From Qipengyuania polymorpha (GTDB taxonomy: Bacteria > Pseudomonadota > Alphaproteobacteria > Sphingomonadales > Sphingomonadaceae): DNA of 64,000 nucleotides. This document shows, one piece after another, positions 1 to 10,789 of this stretch. How positions within the stretch are numbered: the stretch's first letter is position 1; every line of letters begins with the position of its first letter. The notes under the pieces are model-generated. The model had not been told where the DNA came from. It ran no database searches and saw only the letters and a program-made list of their open reading frames with translations. The stretch covers positions 434,001 through 498,000 of the forward strand of contig NZ_JAIGNK010000002.1 in NCBI RefSeq assembly GCF_019711435.1, given 5' to 3'. Made by a program: the position numbers and the translations under genes.

Positions 1-663
1 CTCGGCCTGCTCGAAGGCGAGGAACTGCTCGCCGCGCGTGGCCGCGAGGCATCCGACCCGGCCTTTGCTACCGAAGTGGCACAGTGGCAGGAGCGGCTTG
101 CTCCGCTTCTCGACGAGATTTCGCCAGCCACGCCGCGCGAGGAAGTCTGGCTGCGTATCAGTGCTGAGCTCGAAGGATCCGGCCGGGAAGCAGACGTCAT
201 CTCGCTCAAGACCCGCATACGCCAATGGCAACTCGCAACCGGAGTGGCTGCGGCGGCTGCCGTTGCGGCATTCGCCCTGCTGTTCACCATTCCGGTACAG
301 ACCAATCCGCCGGCGCCCCAGGCCCCGCTCGCCGCGTCGATACCGATTGGCGACACGCAATTGCGCCTGGCCGTCACCTATCTGCCCGAGAGCGAGGAAT
401 TGCTTATCTCGGCCAGCGGCCTCACCGCTGATGGTGTCCACGACCACGAACTTTGGCTGGTCCCGCAAAGCGAGGACACGCCGCTGCTCTCGCTTGGTGT
501 TGTGGCACCGGGCGAAGAGCGCCGCATCCAGCTCACCCCGGCGGTGGCAGCTGAAATGGCAGACGGATCCGGCCTCGTCCTGACCCGCGAGCCGCTCGGC
601 GGAAAACCGCGCGACGCCGACGCCGGACCGGTGGTCGCCGAAGGACGCATGCAAAAAATTTGA
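1..663 (+). CDS. anti-sigma factor, RskA (anti-sigma-K) type, 5' end outside window
   Basis: The reading frame is open from base 1, so the gene begins upstream; 220 residues are visible. The N-terminal part is the cytosolic, acidic, helical anti-sigma region. It is followed by one membrane segment at about residues 77-97 (Ala/Val-rich, ending in a Phe-Thr-Ile-Pro stretch) and a C-terminal domain of about 120 residues that fits the RskA C-terminal domain. Proteins of this family sit in the inner membrane, hold an ECF sigma factor and release it on a signal. The partner sigma gene would be expected just upstream, outside the window. No stem-loop is obvious directly after the stop. Family assignment is from overall pattern; the signal is not known. 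Confidence 0.78.
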   Translation, partial: LGLLEGEELLAARGREASDPAFATEVAQWQERLAPLLDEISPATPREEVWLRISAELEGSGREADVISLKTRIRQWQLATGVAAAAAVAAFALLFTIPVQTNPPAPQAPLAASIPIGDTQLRLAVTYLPESEELLISASGLTADGVHDHELWLVPQSEDTPLLSLGVVAPGEERRIQLTPAVAAEMADGSGLVLTREPLGGKPRDADAGPVVAEGRMQKI

Positions 664-745
664 AGCCGGGTGCATCCGCCGCGCGGGGCGCTTCGTAACT
701 CTTCGCACAAGTTGGACGGGGCTTGTGAGGAAAGAGGAGTTACCA

Positions 746-1318
746 ATGACCATTTCGACCCAGCTCAAGGCCGCAGCCGCAGCATCCATCCTCGCGATGG
801 GCGGTGTCACGCTTGCCGCCAGCGTCCCCGCCGCCGCGCACAACCACAAGGCCAAGCCCGCGCAGGCGCCGGCCAATATCGTCCAGACCGCCATCGGCAC
901 CGGTGTGCACGAGACGCTGGTCGCCGCCGTCCAGGCCGCAGACCTCGTGGACACGTTGTCCTCGCCCGGCCCCTTCACCGTCTTCGCGCCGACCGACGAT
1001 GCTTTCGCTGCCCTGCCCGACGGCACGGTGAGCACGCTGCTCGAGCCGCAGAACAAGCACCAGTTGCAGGACATCCTGAAGTATCATGTCGTCGCAGGCC
1101 GCGTACCGGCCGCGGCGCTGTCGGCAGCCATCAAGAAGCACGGTGGCACCTACACCTTCGACACGGTCGCGGGCGAGGAACTGACCGCCAGCTTCAGTGG
1201 CGACAACAACATCGTGATTACCGACGGCGCCAACCGCACCAGCACGGTCACCATGGCCGACGTGAAGACCACCAACGGCGTCATCCATGTAACCGACGGT
1301 GTTTTCCTGCCGGGCTGA
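746..1318 (+). CDS. secreted fasciclin-domain protein
   Basis: The protein has 190 residues. A typical Sec signal peptide (about residues 1-31, ending Ala-Ala-Ala-His) is followed by one FAS1 domain. The domain shows the usual FAS1 marks: a Phe-Thr-Val-Phe-Ala-Pro-Thr-Asp-Ala-Phe motif near residue 80, a Leu-Lys-Tyr-His-Val-Val box, and an Asn-Gly-Val-Ile-His-Val-Thr-Asp end. FAS1 proteins are exported and linked to adhesion or surface interactions. The ATG at 746 is chosen over an in-frame GTG at 725 because a strong Shine-Dalgarno sequence (AGAGGAG, 733-739) lies 6 bases before it and the signal peptide starts there. It lies 82 bases after the anti-sigma gene and could be co-transcribed. 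A strong terminator follows. Confidence 0.9.
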   Translation: MTISTQLKAAAAASILAMGGVTLAASVPAAAHNHKAKPAQAPANIVQTAIGTGVHETLVAAVQAADLVDTLSSPGPFTVFAPTDDAFAALPDGTVSTLLEPQNKHQLQDILKYHVVAGRVPAAALSAAIKKHGGTYTFDTVAGEELTASFSGDNNIVITDGANRTSTVTMADVKTTNGVIHVTDGVFLPG

Positions 1319-1380
1319 CACCACCAGTTCCATCACGCCGCTTTGGGTCACCTCCCCCTTAAAGGTGAGCGGCGTCACTG

Positions 1381-1419
1381 CCCCGCCCGGCCATCTCATC
1401 GGCCCGGCGGGGCTTTTTT
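1381..1419 (+). terminator. rho-independent terminator after the fasciclin gene
   Basis: A GC-rich inverted repeat (CCCCGCC-CGGCC against GGCC-CGGCGGGG) with an 8-base loop is followed by six T residues at 1414-1419. Confidence 0.85.
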
Positions 1420-1432
1420 GCACCCCGAACGC

Positions 1433-1466
1433 AAAAGCGCCGCGCAGTCCCGAGACTACGCGGCGC
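1433..1466 (-). terminator. rho-independent terminator after clpX
   Basis: A perfect 8-base stem (1437-1444 with 1459-1466, GCGCCGCG/CGCGGCGC) is followed on the minus strand by TTTT (1433-1436). It lies 26 bases beyond the clpX stop. Confidence 0.7.
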
Positions 1467-1492
1467 CTTGAAATTCTTGGGAAAAGGTCGGC

Positions 1493-2749
<1,257 letters not shown>

Positions 2750-2944
2750 TTCCTGCTCTGCCCCCGCCTAGCCCTACAATACAGGGATTCGCCGACTCTA
2801 GGCCGGTGGGGGATTCGGTCAATATGTCACCTACCACCAACCCCTTGCCATAAGCTGAAGGCGCGAGGTTGCGGTTTTCCTAGGACAATAATGCAACAGT
2901 CCCCCTCGGGGACAAAATCTGCGAGGGTTACTGTAGAGTAAAGC

Positions 2945-3658
2945 TTACTCGGGCGCGCCGCCCGAGCCCTTGTCCTCGTCCTTGATGGGCTCGTCGTCAC
3001 CCTCGGTATCGGGACGCGTTTCGAAGACCTTGTCGACGAGGCCGAACTTCATTGCTTCGTCGGCTTCGAGGAAGGTGTCGCGGTCCATCGCCTTTTCGAT
3101 TTCTTCCAGGCTGCGGCCGGTGAACTTCACATAAAGGTCGTTCATGCGCTTGCGGATGCGCAGGATTTCGCGGGCCTGGATTTCGATATCCGAAGCCATG
3201 CCGCGCGCGCCGCCCGAAGGCTGGTGGATCATCACGCGGGCGTTGGGCAGCGCGATACGCATGCCGGGTTCGCCAGCGGCAAGCAGGAAGCTGCCCATGC
3301 TGGCGGCCTGGCCCATGACCACGGTCGAAACACGCGGCTTGATGTACTGCATGGTGTCGAAAATCTGCAGGCCGGCCGTCACCACGCCGCCCGGCGAATT
3401 GATGTACATGCTGATCGGCTTGGAGGGATTTTCGCTTTCGAGGAACAGCAGCTGCGCGGTAATCAGCGACGCCATGCCGTCTTCGATCTGGCCGGTGACG
3501 AACACGATACGTTCGCGCAGCAGGCGGCTGAAGATGTCGAAGGCGCGTTCGCCGCGGCTGGACTGTTCGACCACGGTCGGCACCAGCGCCCCGGTGAGGG
3601 GATCGCGGGTGAACTGGCCCTGCGTGCCGTATGCTTCGCTGCCGAAGAGGTCGATCAT
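2945..3658 (-). CDS. clpP: ATP-dependent Clp protease proteolytic subunit ClpP
   Basis: The protein has 237 residues. It is the serine peptidase that forms the double-heptamer chamber of ClpXP/ClpAP. The catalytic triad is complete: Ser120 (MGQAASMGS), His145 (MIHQPSGG) and Asp194. All three are offset by 22 from the E. coli numbering, as expected for an unprocessed N-terminus. The C-terminus carries an acidic, Gly-rich extension of about 25 residues. clpX follows on the same strand. A possible heat-shock promoter lies just upstream (3688-3721). Confidence 0.98.
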   Translation of the reverse strand: MIDLFGSEAYGTQGQFTRDPLTGALVPTVVEQSSRGERAFDIFSRLLRERIVFVTGQIEDGMASLITAQLLFLESENPSKPISMYINSPGGVVTAGLQIFDTMQYIKPRVSTVVMGQAASMGSFLLAAGEPGMRIALPNARVMIHQPSGGARGMASDIEIQAREILRIRKRMNDLYVKFTGRSLEEIEKAMDRDTFLEADEAMKFGLVDKVFETRPDTEGDDEPIKDEDKGSGGAPE

Positions 3659-3687
3659 GAAAATCCTTCCGTCTGAATATCGAGCGC

Positions 3688-3721
3688 CTATGTCGCCATC
3701 GCGGGCGCGATGTTCAAGGGG
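3688..3721 (-). promoter_or_regulatory. possible RpoH (sigma-32) promoter for clpP
   Basis: On the minus strand a -35-like element CCCCCTTGAA (core CTTGAA within 3713-3719) is followed about 16 bases later by GCGACATA (3689-3696). These resemble the heat-shock consensus (CCCTTGAA ... CCCCATNTA); the -10 match is weaker. The -35 abuts the stop codon of the upstream 317-residue gene. clp genes are classical RpoH targets. No mapped start site is available. Confidence 0.4.
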
Positions 3722-3722
3722 G

Positions 3723-4676
3723 TTAACCCTGCGCAGGCGCGGTTTTTCCCCGCTCGGCCGCCTGGCGCTGTTTCAGCTCGACGAGGAAACCGTGGAGCAC
3801 CTCGGTCGAAAGGCCGTGAAGCATGAGGCGGAAACCGGCCTTCAGCGTGCTTTCGGGAACCAGCGGGTGGGCGTTGGTGACCATGGCGAGGTGCTGTTCC
3901 TCCCCCGTAAGCCGCGCACAATAGAGGCCGATGGTCTCGTCGAGCTGGAGCGAATTGGCGGCGCGCCAGAAATCGCGGTCGGTCAGCCAGAAGGCATAGG
4001 CCGGCGTGTACATCTCGATCGCCGTCTGGAGGTCGATCTTGTTGAAGCGCCCCTTCGGCATATCGTCGATCTTCACCGCCTCGGGATCGATGGCGGAGAA
4101 GTCGAGGCTCTCGGCCTTTTTCAAGCTCACCCCGCGCTTATCCATCTCGTGACTGAGCTGGATGAGGAAGTTGTAGATGTTGAGGTCGTGCTTCAGGAAA
4201 AGGTTGTCGCGCACGCCGTCGACATCCTTCGGGTCCATCGGCTCGAGCACGGGGCGGAAACCCGGCGTCACATTGTCGGCAATGAAGAGCAGGATTTGCG
4301 AGCCCAGGTGAAAGTGCCGCAGGATCAGCCAGTTGGCATCGGGGGTGAGGAAACGCTTCATCCCCGTCGCAATCATCCAGTGCAGGAACTTCGGCGCATG
4401 CGGGAAGCGCGGGAAGACCGCCTTGAAGACCTGCGCCAGCACGATCGTCAGCCGCGCGAGCGGACGCACGAAGGGCAGCAGGAACTGGCGGCTTGCCGAA
4501 CGTTGGTCGCGCAGCAGCGCGGCCTTAGCTGCGGGGTCGAAGGGCAGCGAGCGGTCCATTGCCAGCGCCGCCCATGGGTCGGGGTCTGCCGGATCGTGGA
4601 CGCCGAAGGCATGGACGATGGGCTCGTCATGCGCGGTCCCGGGATGCGGCCTCTTAGCGACCTTGGCGTCAGACAT
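3723..4676 (-). CDS. unknown protein, last gene of the ketosynthase/oxidase operon
   Basis: The protein has 317 residues and I do not recognise its family. It is mostly helical, with hydrophobic stretches near residues 68-85 and 119-133 that could be membrane-associated, and conserved-looking His-Phe-His, Lys-His-Asp-Leu-Asn and Glu-Glu-Gln-His patches. No signal peptide is seen. The ATG at 4676 overlaps the end of the upstream oxidase gene by 8 bases, which indicates translational coupling. It is therefore the third member of the operon at 3723-6503. It does not resemble DarA, the condensing partner of DarB in dialkylresorcinol pathways. A role in making or modifying the ketosynthase product is inferred from context only. 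Confidence 0.8.
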   Translation of the reverse strand: MSDAKVAKRPHPGTAHDEPIVHAFGVHDPADPDPWAALAMDRSLPFDPAAKAALLRDQRSASRQFLLPFVRPLARLTIVLAQVFKAVFPRFPHAPKFLHWMIATGMKRFLTPDANWLILRHFHLGSQILLFIADNVTPGFRPVLEPMDPKDVDGVRDNLFLKHDLNIYNFLIQLSHEMDKRGVSLKKAESLDFSAIDPEAVKIDDMPKGRFNKIDLQTAIEMYTPAYAFWLTDRDFWRAANSLQLDETIGLYCARLTGEEQHLAMVTNAHPLVPESTLKAGFRLMLHGLSTEVLHGFLVELKQRQAAERGKTAPAQG

Positions 4677-5358
4677 TGTCGATTTCTTCGAGCTGCAAAC
4701 GGTAGAGCCGCGCGACGATTTTCGCGTGGCGAACGATATCCGCGCCGACTTCTTCGGACGTGACCGCCATTTCCATCGCCTCGTCGAATTCGTCGAGATG
4801 GTGGCTGTCGTTGACCGCATGGTACTTGAAGAAGCTCACCGCTTCGTCGGGTAGGTCGAGCTGCTTCTGAATGAGCTCGGACCACGGCCCCGCGATGCGA
4901 TTGCCCAGCCCCTCGATGATGAACATCGCGCCGAGCAGTCCCACGGGGTCGGGCTTGGAGGCGGCATGGTACATGAAGGCCGACAGCGCTTCCGAACCGA
5001 CGTTCTTGGGCGCGTTCTGGATTTCCTCGCGCGCGCCGCCGACGGCGACGTAGCAATCCTCCAGCATGCGGAAATCGCGGTGCTCTTCCTGCGCATGCGA
5101 CAGGAACATGCTGCGCAAATCCTCATGCGTGGGTGTGAGGCTGGAGGACGCGCGCGCAATCCAGCGGCTGCCTTCGATGACCTGCTGGCGGAGGTTGCGC
5201 AGCAACGCCCGGTAATCCTCGATACGCCACTTGCCTGCATGGAGCCGCGAGACCAGCGGTACGGTCATCAGCGCGCTTTCGAAATCAATCCAGACCTGCG
5301 CCAACTGGCGATGGGTCTTGGCTAGCGGCGCGTCGGGCCGTCCTGCTTCTGCGTTCAT
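4669..5358 (-). CDS. haem-oxygenase-fold (TenA/HDO-like) putative iron-containing oxidase
   Basis: The protein has 229 residues and is all-helical. It looks like the iron-containing redox enzyme group of the haem-oxygenase-like superfamily (relatives include CADD and UndA). Candidate metal ligands are Glu62, the HAQEEHRD cluster at 88-95, Glu149 (IIEG) and the HxxxDxxH signature at His180/Asp184/His187, whose spacing matches CADD. Known members use Fe or mixed-metal centres to oxidise or cleave fatty acids or amino acids; the substrate here is unknown. Its ATG shares an ATGA overlap with the stop of the upstream ketosynthase gene, and it overlaps the next gene by 8 bases. It therefore probably acts on a ketosynthase product. 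Confidence 0.78.
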   Translation of the reverse strand: MNAEAGRPDAPLAKTHRQLAQVWIDFESALMTVPLVSRLHAGKWRIEDYRALLRNLRQQVIEGSRWIARASSSLTPTHEDLRSMFLSHAQEEHRDFRMLEDCYVAVGGAREEIQNAPKNVGSEALSAFMYHAASKPDPVGLLGAMFIIEGLGNRIAGPWSELIQKQLDLPDEAVSFFKYHAVNDSHHLDEFDEAMEMAVTSEEVGADIVRHAKIVARLYRLQLEEIDNV

Positions 5359-6503
5359 TTCGCGTCCCTCCCGTCATGCGGGCCGACAACCGTCATCCCC
5401 GCGTAGGCCATCACACATTGCCCGCTTTCGGGCACGGCGCAAAGCACCGTCTGTCCTTCCTCCAGCTTCGCGCTTTTCAGCAGGTCGTCGAGGATGAGGA
5501 AAATCGAGGCCGCGCCGACATTGCCCTTGGTGGCGAGGTTCGAGAACCAGCGCTCCTCGGGTATCATGCAGCCCGCCTTGGTCGCTTGTTTTATCATCTC
5601 CTCGCGCAACGAATGGGCGGAGTAATGGATGGCGAACCAGTCGACCGCGTCGGGCTCGATCAGCCCCTCGTCGACCAGCCTCATGAACTCGCCGAGCCAC
5701 ACCGGGAGCATGCGGTAAAGCGCATCGACGTCCTGCCGCAGCTGGAAAGCGCCCGCCTGCGCGGCGGCGCGAATGTTTTCATGGTGCGACCACGGGGTGA
5801 GGCTGCCCTCCCTGTCGCGCACCGAGCCAGCGGTCATGCATGGCTCGAACCGGTCGGCGAAACTGCGCAGGCTGACCCAGTCCACCCGCAGCGACAGGCC
5901 GCGACTGGCCGGGCGGTCCTCGAGCAGCACTGCAGCCGCGCCGTCGCTCAGCGTCCAGCGCAGGAAGCCCGCATCGCCCGGCAGCGTCCCGTCTTGGAGC
6001 ACGCTGTCGGTACCCTCGTAGAAACCGGGCCGGAAATAGCGACTGGCAAATTCGCCCCCGCCGACCAGCGCCGCGCGGTGCTCGCCCGATTTTACCTGCA
6101 AGTAGGCAGATTTGAGCGCCATCATCGAACTGGCGCAGACCGATTGCATGCTGGCAAGTTCGAGCGGCGGCAGTCCCAGTTCACCATGCACCTGGCTGGC
6201 GAGGCCCGGCACCATCAAGTCGTTCTGCGTGGTCGAAGTGGCGAGATAGCCGACCTGCTTCGCATCGATTTCGGCATCGTCGAGCGTCGAGCGAACCGCC
6301 TGCCCGAGCATTTTCGCAATCGTCCAGTCGGTCGTTCCGTCGGGCTTCATCGCATAGTGGCGGGTCGCAATCCGGTTCTGGCGCAGGACCAGCCGCCCGA
6401 GCCGTTCCGCCTGTGGCGAAAGGCGGCCGATATGGTCGGCCATATGGGCATTATCGACAGGGTCTCCGGGAAGGAACTGACCCGATGCGGTGATGTATAC
6501 CAT
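5355..6503 (-). CDS. beta-ketoacyl synthase III-like enzyme, StlD/DarB type
   Basis: The protein has 382 residues, longer than FabH (about 320) and matching the StlD/DarB group, whose members condense acyl units into cyclohexanedione or resorcinol precursors. The N-terminal pattern (FLPGDPV..N near residue 10, then VLRQNRI..RHYA near 39-51) is the one I associate with that group. The thiolase-fold triad is complete: Cys123, His293 and Asn328. It is the first gene of a tight operon with a metallo-oxidase and an unknown protein. There is no DarA-type cyclase or acyl carrier protein nearby, so the product cannot be named. The start has only a weak ribosome-binding site. Confidence 0.82.
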   Translation of the reverse strand: MVYITASGQFLPGDPVDNAHMADHIGRLSPQAERLGRLVLRQNRIATRHYAMKPDGTTDWTIAKMLGQAVRSTLDDAEIDAKQVGYLATSTTQNDLMVPGLASQVHGELGLPPLELASMQSVCASSMMALKSAYLQVKSGEHRAALVGGGEFASRYFRPGFYEGTDSVLQDGTLPGDAGFLRWTLSDGAAAVLLEDRPASRGLSLRVDWVSLRSFADRFEPCMTAGSVRDREGSLTPWSHHENIRAAAQAGAFQLRQDVDALYRMLPVWLGEFMRLVDEGLIEPDAVDWFAIHYSAHSLREEMIKQATKAGCMIPEERWFSNLATKGNVGAASIFLILDDLLKSAKLEEGQTVLCAVPESGQCVMAYAGMTVVGPHDGRDAK

Positions 6504-6565
6504 GGCCCCGATGTCGGTATTCGTTCATCGGCGCGCAAGGCAGGGCAGCATTTTTCCCAATGAAA

Positions 6566-8287
6566 TCAGGCAGCGCGGACGTGTTCGAGGAACTCGGCCA
6601 CCTGCGCACGCAGGACTTCGGCCTGTTGTTCGAGCGAAGTGCAGCCGGTGAGGACCTGGCTGGCCGCAGCACCCGTTGCGAGCGCCATGCGGCTGACCTC
6701 GTCCATGTCGCCGCTGACGGCCTCGGTGTTGCGCGCGGCGGCATCGATGCTGCGGGCGAGTTCCTGACCCGCGACCGCCTGCTGGTCGACGGCGGCGGCA
6801 ATCGAGGTCGAGGTGACGCCCAATTGGCCGACTTCCTCGGTAATCTTGCGGAGCGCGCCGGCGCTGGCCGAGGACGAGCCCTGGATGAGCTTGATCTGCG
6901 CTTCGACTTCCTCGGTCGCGCGCGCGGTCTGCGCGGCGAGTTCCTTGACCTCGCTCGCCACCACGGCGAAGCCGCGGCCCGCCTCGCCGCCACGCGCAGC
7001 CTCGATGCTGGCATTGAGCGCGAGCAAATTGGTGCGCTGGGCAATCTGGCCGATCATCTCGACGACCTGACCGACATGGGTTGCCATCTGGTCGAGGTCG
7101 GAAATCGTGCGGTCGGCGTCCTGCGCGGCAGTGTTGGCATGCCCTGCACGCTCGGCACTGGAGGCGGCCTGACGGCTGATCTCGCCGATCGACATGACGA
7201 ATTCGTCCGAAGCAGCGGCCGCGCCGGTTACGCCTTCGCTCGTCTCGGCCAGCAGGCGCGAGGCGTTGACGACGCGCTGCGAGGACATTTCGGCATTGTC
7301 CGACATGGTCCGCGCCGCATCCTTGAGCTGGCCGCTGGCGGCGGCGACATCATGCGCGACACCGCTGACCATCTGTTCGAACGCATCGGCGAGGTTCTGG
7401 ATGGCGGCGACCTTGCGGTCGCGCTCTTCCGACGAGGCGACCTGCGATTCGAGCTGGTCGTTGGCGGCCTGACGTGCGGCTTCCTGGATGACGCGCAGGC
7501 TTTCCAGCGCGCGGGCCATCTCGCCGATTTCGTCCTGACGGTGAATTTCGGGAATTTCGAGGTCGCTCGCGCCTTCGGCGAGCAGCGTGCTGGTTTCGCC
7601 AATGTTGCGGATGGGGGCGACAACGCGGCGCGCCATCAGCTTGCGACCAAGGAACACGGTCACCAGCGAGGCGAGGCCGAGCAAGACCATCACCGCGATG
7701 AAGGTCTCGATTTCCTCGCCCTGCGCGCGCTGGACGCGGTAAAGGCTCACTTCCGAACGATTGCGCAGCGAATTGGAAATCTGGCCAACCGCATAGCCAT
7801 GCTTGAAGGCCGGGATGACGCCGGCGTAGATATCTTCGGGTGCCGTGGTGTAGAGCGCGGATAGCGCGGCCTTGAGCCCGACAAGTTCTTCGCGAATTTG
7901 CGCGATGTCCTCCTGCGCGGCAGGGTCTGCGTCTCCGACCAGTTCGGACAGCGCCTCGTTCTGCTCGGTCGCGCGCTCGACCAGCTCGATGGCGGTGTCG
8001 AGGTCCTGCGCCCGGTTGCCCTCGTCGAGGAAGTTGCCGAGGCTTTCCTGCGAGGCATGCACATCGGCTCCGGTCCGGGAAACCAGCAGCACGCTCTCGG
8101 TAATCTGGGTGAGTTCGTCGGAATGCGACTGGACGCGCTTGAAGCCGAATGCGGCGACAACACACAGCACCACCACGCCGATTGCGAAAGCGGCGAACAG
8201 GCCGTTCATCTGGCGCGCGATCGACTTACCGCCCCCGCCGATGGAATGCTCGGTGGCCTCGAATTCGTAACTATCGCTATAGGACAA
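6566..8287 (-). CDS. methyl-accepting chemotaxis protein
   Basis: The protein has about 573 residues. In order it shows a short cytosolic lead, TM1 (about residues 28-48), a periplasmic helical sensor domain of about 160 residues with no recognised ligand-binding signature, TM2, a HAMP linker (…IRNIGE…[10 protein letters not shown]), and the signalling hairpin with the highly conserved tip [19 protein letters not shown] sequence (here [10 protein letters not shown]). It relays a periplasmic signal to CheA/CheW. The frame stays open further upstream, but that part reads as non-coding. I favour the TTG at 8287; an ATG at 8209, immediately before TM1, is the alternative. No che genes lie nearby. 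Confidence 0.88.
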   Translation of the reverse strand: MSYSDSYEFEATEHSIGGGGKSIARQMNGLFAAFAIGVVVLCVVAAFGFKRVQSHSDELTQITESVLLVSRTGADVHASQESLGNFLDEGNRAQDLDTAIELVERATEQNEALSELVGDADPAAQEDIAQIREELVGLKAALSALYTTAPEDIYAGVIPAFKHGYAVGQISNSLRNRSEVSLYRVQRAQGEEIETFIAVMVLLGLASLVTVFLGRKLMARRVVAPIRNIGETSTLLAEGASDLEIPEIHRQDEIGEMARALESLRVIQEAARQAANDQLESQVASSEERDRKVAAIQNLADAFEQMVSGVAHDVAAASGQLKDAARTMSDNAEMSSQRVVNASRLLAETSEGVTGAAAASDEFVMSIGEISRQAASSAERAGHANTAAQDADRTISDLDQMATHVGQVVEMIGQIAQRTNLLALNASIEAARGGEAGRGFAVVASEVKELAAQTARATEEVEAQIKLIQGSSSASAGALRKITEEVGQLGVTSTSIAAAVDQQAVAGQELARSIDAAARNTEAVSGDMDEVSRMALATGAAASQVLTGCTSLEQQAEVLRAQVAEFLEHVRAA

Positions 8288-8659
8288 TGGACTCTCACTC
8301 GCACTTCGATGCGGGCCATGCCGTCCGGCACTGTGCAGGAAAGTCGGCGCGCAGCCGGATGGCGGGCGAATGCCCTGCCCCCGACAGCATCTTGCGACCC
8401 CATGCGACCCCGATTGGTCTTTTCGGCTTACGCGCGGACGCCGAATCATTCCGTTCGTCCGCTTGCCCTCCTCCTAGATCGCGAAGGTAATATAACAGTT
8501 AACCATCCGGCGCCCGTTTGCCCGTTTCAAACCGCCACCCAACTCGCCGTTCATCGGATGCGCTGAGCGCTCGTCGGGCTTGGTTCGTCATTCATCGACA
8601 GCGCCTTGGGTGTATTGGCTACATTTGTAAACGGCGCATCCGGTCTTGAGGAGAAACTA
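8288..8659. other. intergenic region between divergent chemoreceptor and TonB receptor genes
   Basis: This is the only stretch over 300 bases without a gene. It must hold the promoters of both divergent genes. An AT-rich patch at about 8488-8504 and a purine-rich AGGAGGAG on the minus strand near 8470 stand out, but no convincing ORF, repeat or RNA structure was seen. Confidence 0.5.
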
Positions 8660-10744
8660 GTGTCGCGACTTCGGAATTCCTGCCTGCTGACCCTTGCCAG
8701 CCTGCTATGCCTGCCCGCCCCGCTGGCTGCGCGCGAGGAAGCAGCCATGGCCAGTCCGGAGCGCGGCCCGACGCAACGCGCACGGGTCTACGAGCCACAG
8801 TACTTCGCCCAGTTTGCCCCGCGCAACGCGCTCGACATGGTCAGCCGGATCCCCGGCTTCACCATTTCCGGCGGCAATGATGGCGGCCAACGCGGATTGG
8901 GCCAGGCCGACCAGAACGTGCTCGTCAATGGAGAGCGGTTTTCGAGCAAGTCGGATTCGGTACGCGACCAGCTGAGCCGCATTCCCGCAAGCGATGTCGT
9001 CCGCATCGAACTGGTCGATGGCAACACGCTCGACGTGCCGGGACTCACGGGGCTCGTCGCCAATGTCATCTACACGAGCACCGGCCCTTCGGGGCAGTTC
9101 CAGTGGAACACCGGTTTCCGGCCGCACAATACCGAAGCCCAGCTCTACGGCGGGGAAATTTCTCTGACCGGCAGCGAAGGTGCTCTCGATTTCACGATCT
9201 CGCTGTCGAACGAGAACAACCGGTTCGGCGCCGACGGCCCCATCACCATCACCGGCCCGGACGGCGAACTCATCGAGGAACAATACTCGCAATTCTCTGG
9301 CGGCTTCGACAATCCCAAGCTCACCACCGCCTTCACCTATGATTTCGGCAGCGAGACAGTCGGCAATCTCACCCTCAGCTATGGCGAAGACTTCTTCTTC
9401 GTCGACGGGACCGAAGATGCGACCTCGCCCGGCGGCCCCGACCGGCTCCAGGATAACGGGCGCAGGGAGAACGGGCCCGAATATGAAATCGGCGCGGACA
9501 TCGAATTCCCGCTCGGCCCGGGCAAGCTGAAGCTCATCGGGCTCGAACGGTTCGAGCGCGACAATTTCTCCAGTTTCCTCGTCGACACCTACGCCGACGA
9601 CACGCCCGCCGCAGGATCGCGCTTCAACCAGACGAACGGGATCGGAGAGCGCATCGGCCGCCTCGAATACGGCTGGAACATGCTTTCGGCCGACTGGCAG
9701 GTTTCGGGCGAAGCCGCCTTCAACCGATTGGACAGGACATCATCGCTCTTCGTCCTCGAAGATACCGGAGAGTACGTCGAATTGGACTTTCCCGCGGGCA
9801 CGGGCGGTGTCACCGAGGACCGCTACGAGGGCAGTCTATCGTTTTCGAAACAATTGTCCCCGACACTTTCGATGCAGGCCATTGGCGCAATGGAGTTCTC
9901 GCGCATCGAACAGACCGGCTCTGCTGCCAATTCACGCTCTTTCCAGCGTCCCAAGGGCTCGCTGGCGACGACATGGAAGCCAGCCGACGACTTCGACATC
10001 TCGCTGACCGTGGAACGCAGCGTGAGCCAGCTGTCCTTCGGCGATTTCCTGGCCAGCGTCTCGCTCGACAATGACAACGAGAACGGCGGCAACAACGAAC
10101 TGGTGCCCTTCCAGAGCTGGGGCTTCGAGGTCGAAGCGAACAAGACGCTCGGCCCGTGGGGATCGCTCACCCTGGAACTCGAACACGACTGGTTCGAGGA
10201 CTGGATCGACTGGTTCCCGCTCGACGATGGCGGGGAAGCGCGCGGCAATGTGGGGGATGCAGAGCGCACCAAGCTGCAATTGACCGGGACGCTCAATCTC
10301 GACCCCCTTGGAATTTCCGGAGCCCGTCTCGATCTGCGCACCGCCAAGCGATGGATGGACACGACCGACCCCTTCACCGGCGAGAGCCGCGCCATTTCGG
10401 GCGCACAATACGACTTCATCGACCTCGATTTCCGGCACGACATTCCCGCAACCGACCTTGCCTGGGGGGCCTCGCTCTACAGCAACAACAATGTCGGCTA
10501 CTTCCGCCGCTATGAAGAGGGGCGCGAATGGGAAGGCCCCAGTTTCGTAAGCCTGTTCGTAGAGCACAAGGACGTGTTCGGCCTGACCGTGCAGGCACGG
10601 GCCGGCAACCTGCTCGGCGCGCGCAACAAGTTCTACCGGACCGTCTACGAGACCTCCCGTCCGTCGGACGACGTCGCCTTTCGCGAAGCGGTGGACCGGC
10701 GTATCGGCCCCATCTTCCGCTTCTCGGTCAGCGGGGACTTCTAA
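8660..10744 (+). CDS. TonB-dependent receptor plug/barrel protein
   Basis: The protein has 694 residues. A signal peptide (about residues 1-24, ending LPAPLAA) is followed by a plug domain with the usual Gly-rich loops (PGFTISGGNDG, then VLVNGERF near residue 85, and RIELVDGNTLDVPG), then a beta-barrel ending in an aromatic terminal strand (FRFSVSGDF). It imports an unknown substrate across the outer membrane using TonB energy. The plug follows the signal peptide closely and no clear TonB box is seen. The GTG at 8660 is chosen because a GAGGAG ribosome-binding site lies just upstream and the signal peptide starts there. It is followed after 45 bases by a proton antiporter gene. Confidence 0.88.
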   Translation: MSRLRNSCLLTLASLLCLPAPLAAREEAAMASPERGPTQRARVYEPQYFAQFAPRNALDMVSRIPGFTISGGNDGGQRGLGQADQNVLVNGERFSSKSDSVRDQLSRIPASDVVRIELVDGNTLDVPGLTGLVANVIYTSTGPSGQFQWNTGFRPHNTEAQLYGGEISLTGSEGALDFTISLSNENNRFGADGPITITGPDGELIEEQYSQFSGGFDNPKLTTAFTYDFGSETVGNLTLSYGEDFFFVDGTEDATSPGGPDRLQDNGRRENGPEYEIGADIEFPLGPGKLKLIGLERFERDNFSSFLVDTYADDTPAAGSRFNQTNGIGERIGRLEYGWNMLSADWQVSGEAAFNRLDRTSSLFVLEDTGEYVELDFPAGTGGVTEDRYEGSLSFSKQLSPTLSMQAIGAMEFSRIEQTGSAANSRSFQRPKGSLATTWKPADDFDISLTVERSVSQLSFGDFLASVSLDNDNENGGNNELVPFQSWGFEVEANKTLGPWGSLTLELEHDWFEDWIDWFPLDDGGEARGNVGDAERTKLQLTGTLNLDPLGISGARLDLRTAKRWMDTTDPFTGESRAISGAQYDFIDLDFRHDIPATDLAWGASLYSNNNVGYFRRYEEGREWEGPSFVSLFVEHKDVFGLTVQARAGNLLGARNKFYRTVYETSRPSDDVAFREAVDRRIGPIFRFSVSGDF

Positions 10745-10789
10745 CCTGCGTGCTTGCATTGTCCCCCCGCCCTGTCAGGGTGCGGGGAC

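Noticed and set aside
3723-4676. DarA-type condensing enzyme as the partner of the StlD/DarB-like ketosynthase
   Set aside because: DarA starts with a flavodoxin-like fold; this protein has none of those features.
6560-7864. 434-codon plus-strand open frame
   Set aside because: It is antisense to the chemoreceptor signalling domain, whose conserved tip is unmistakable.
8288-8449. Start of the chemoreceptor at the ATG at 8449
   Set aside because: The added 54 residues are rich in Arg, Pro, His and Cys like non-coding translation, and the purine-rich AGGAGGAG is too far from that ATG.
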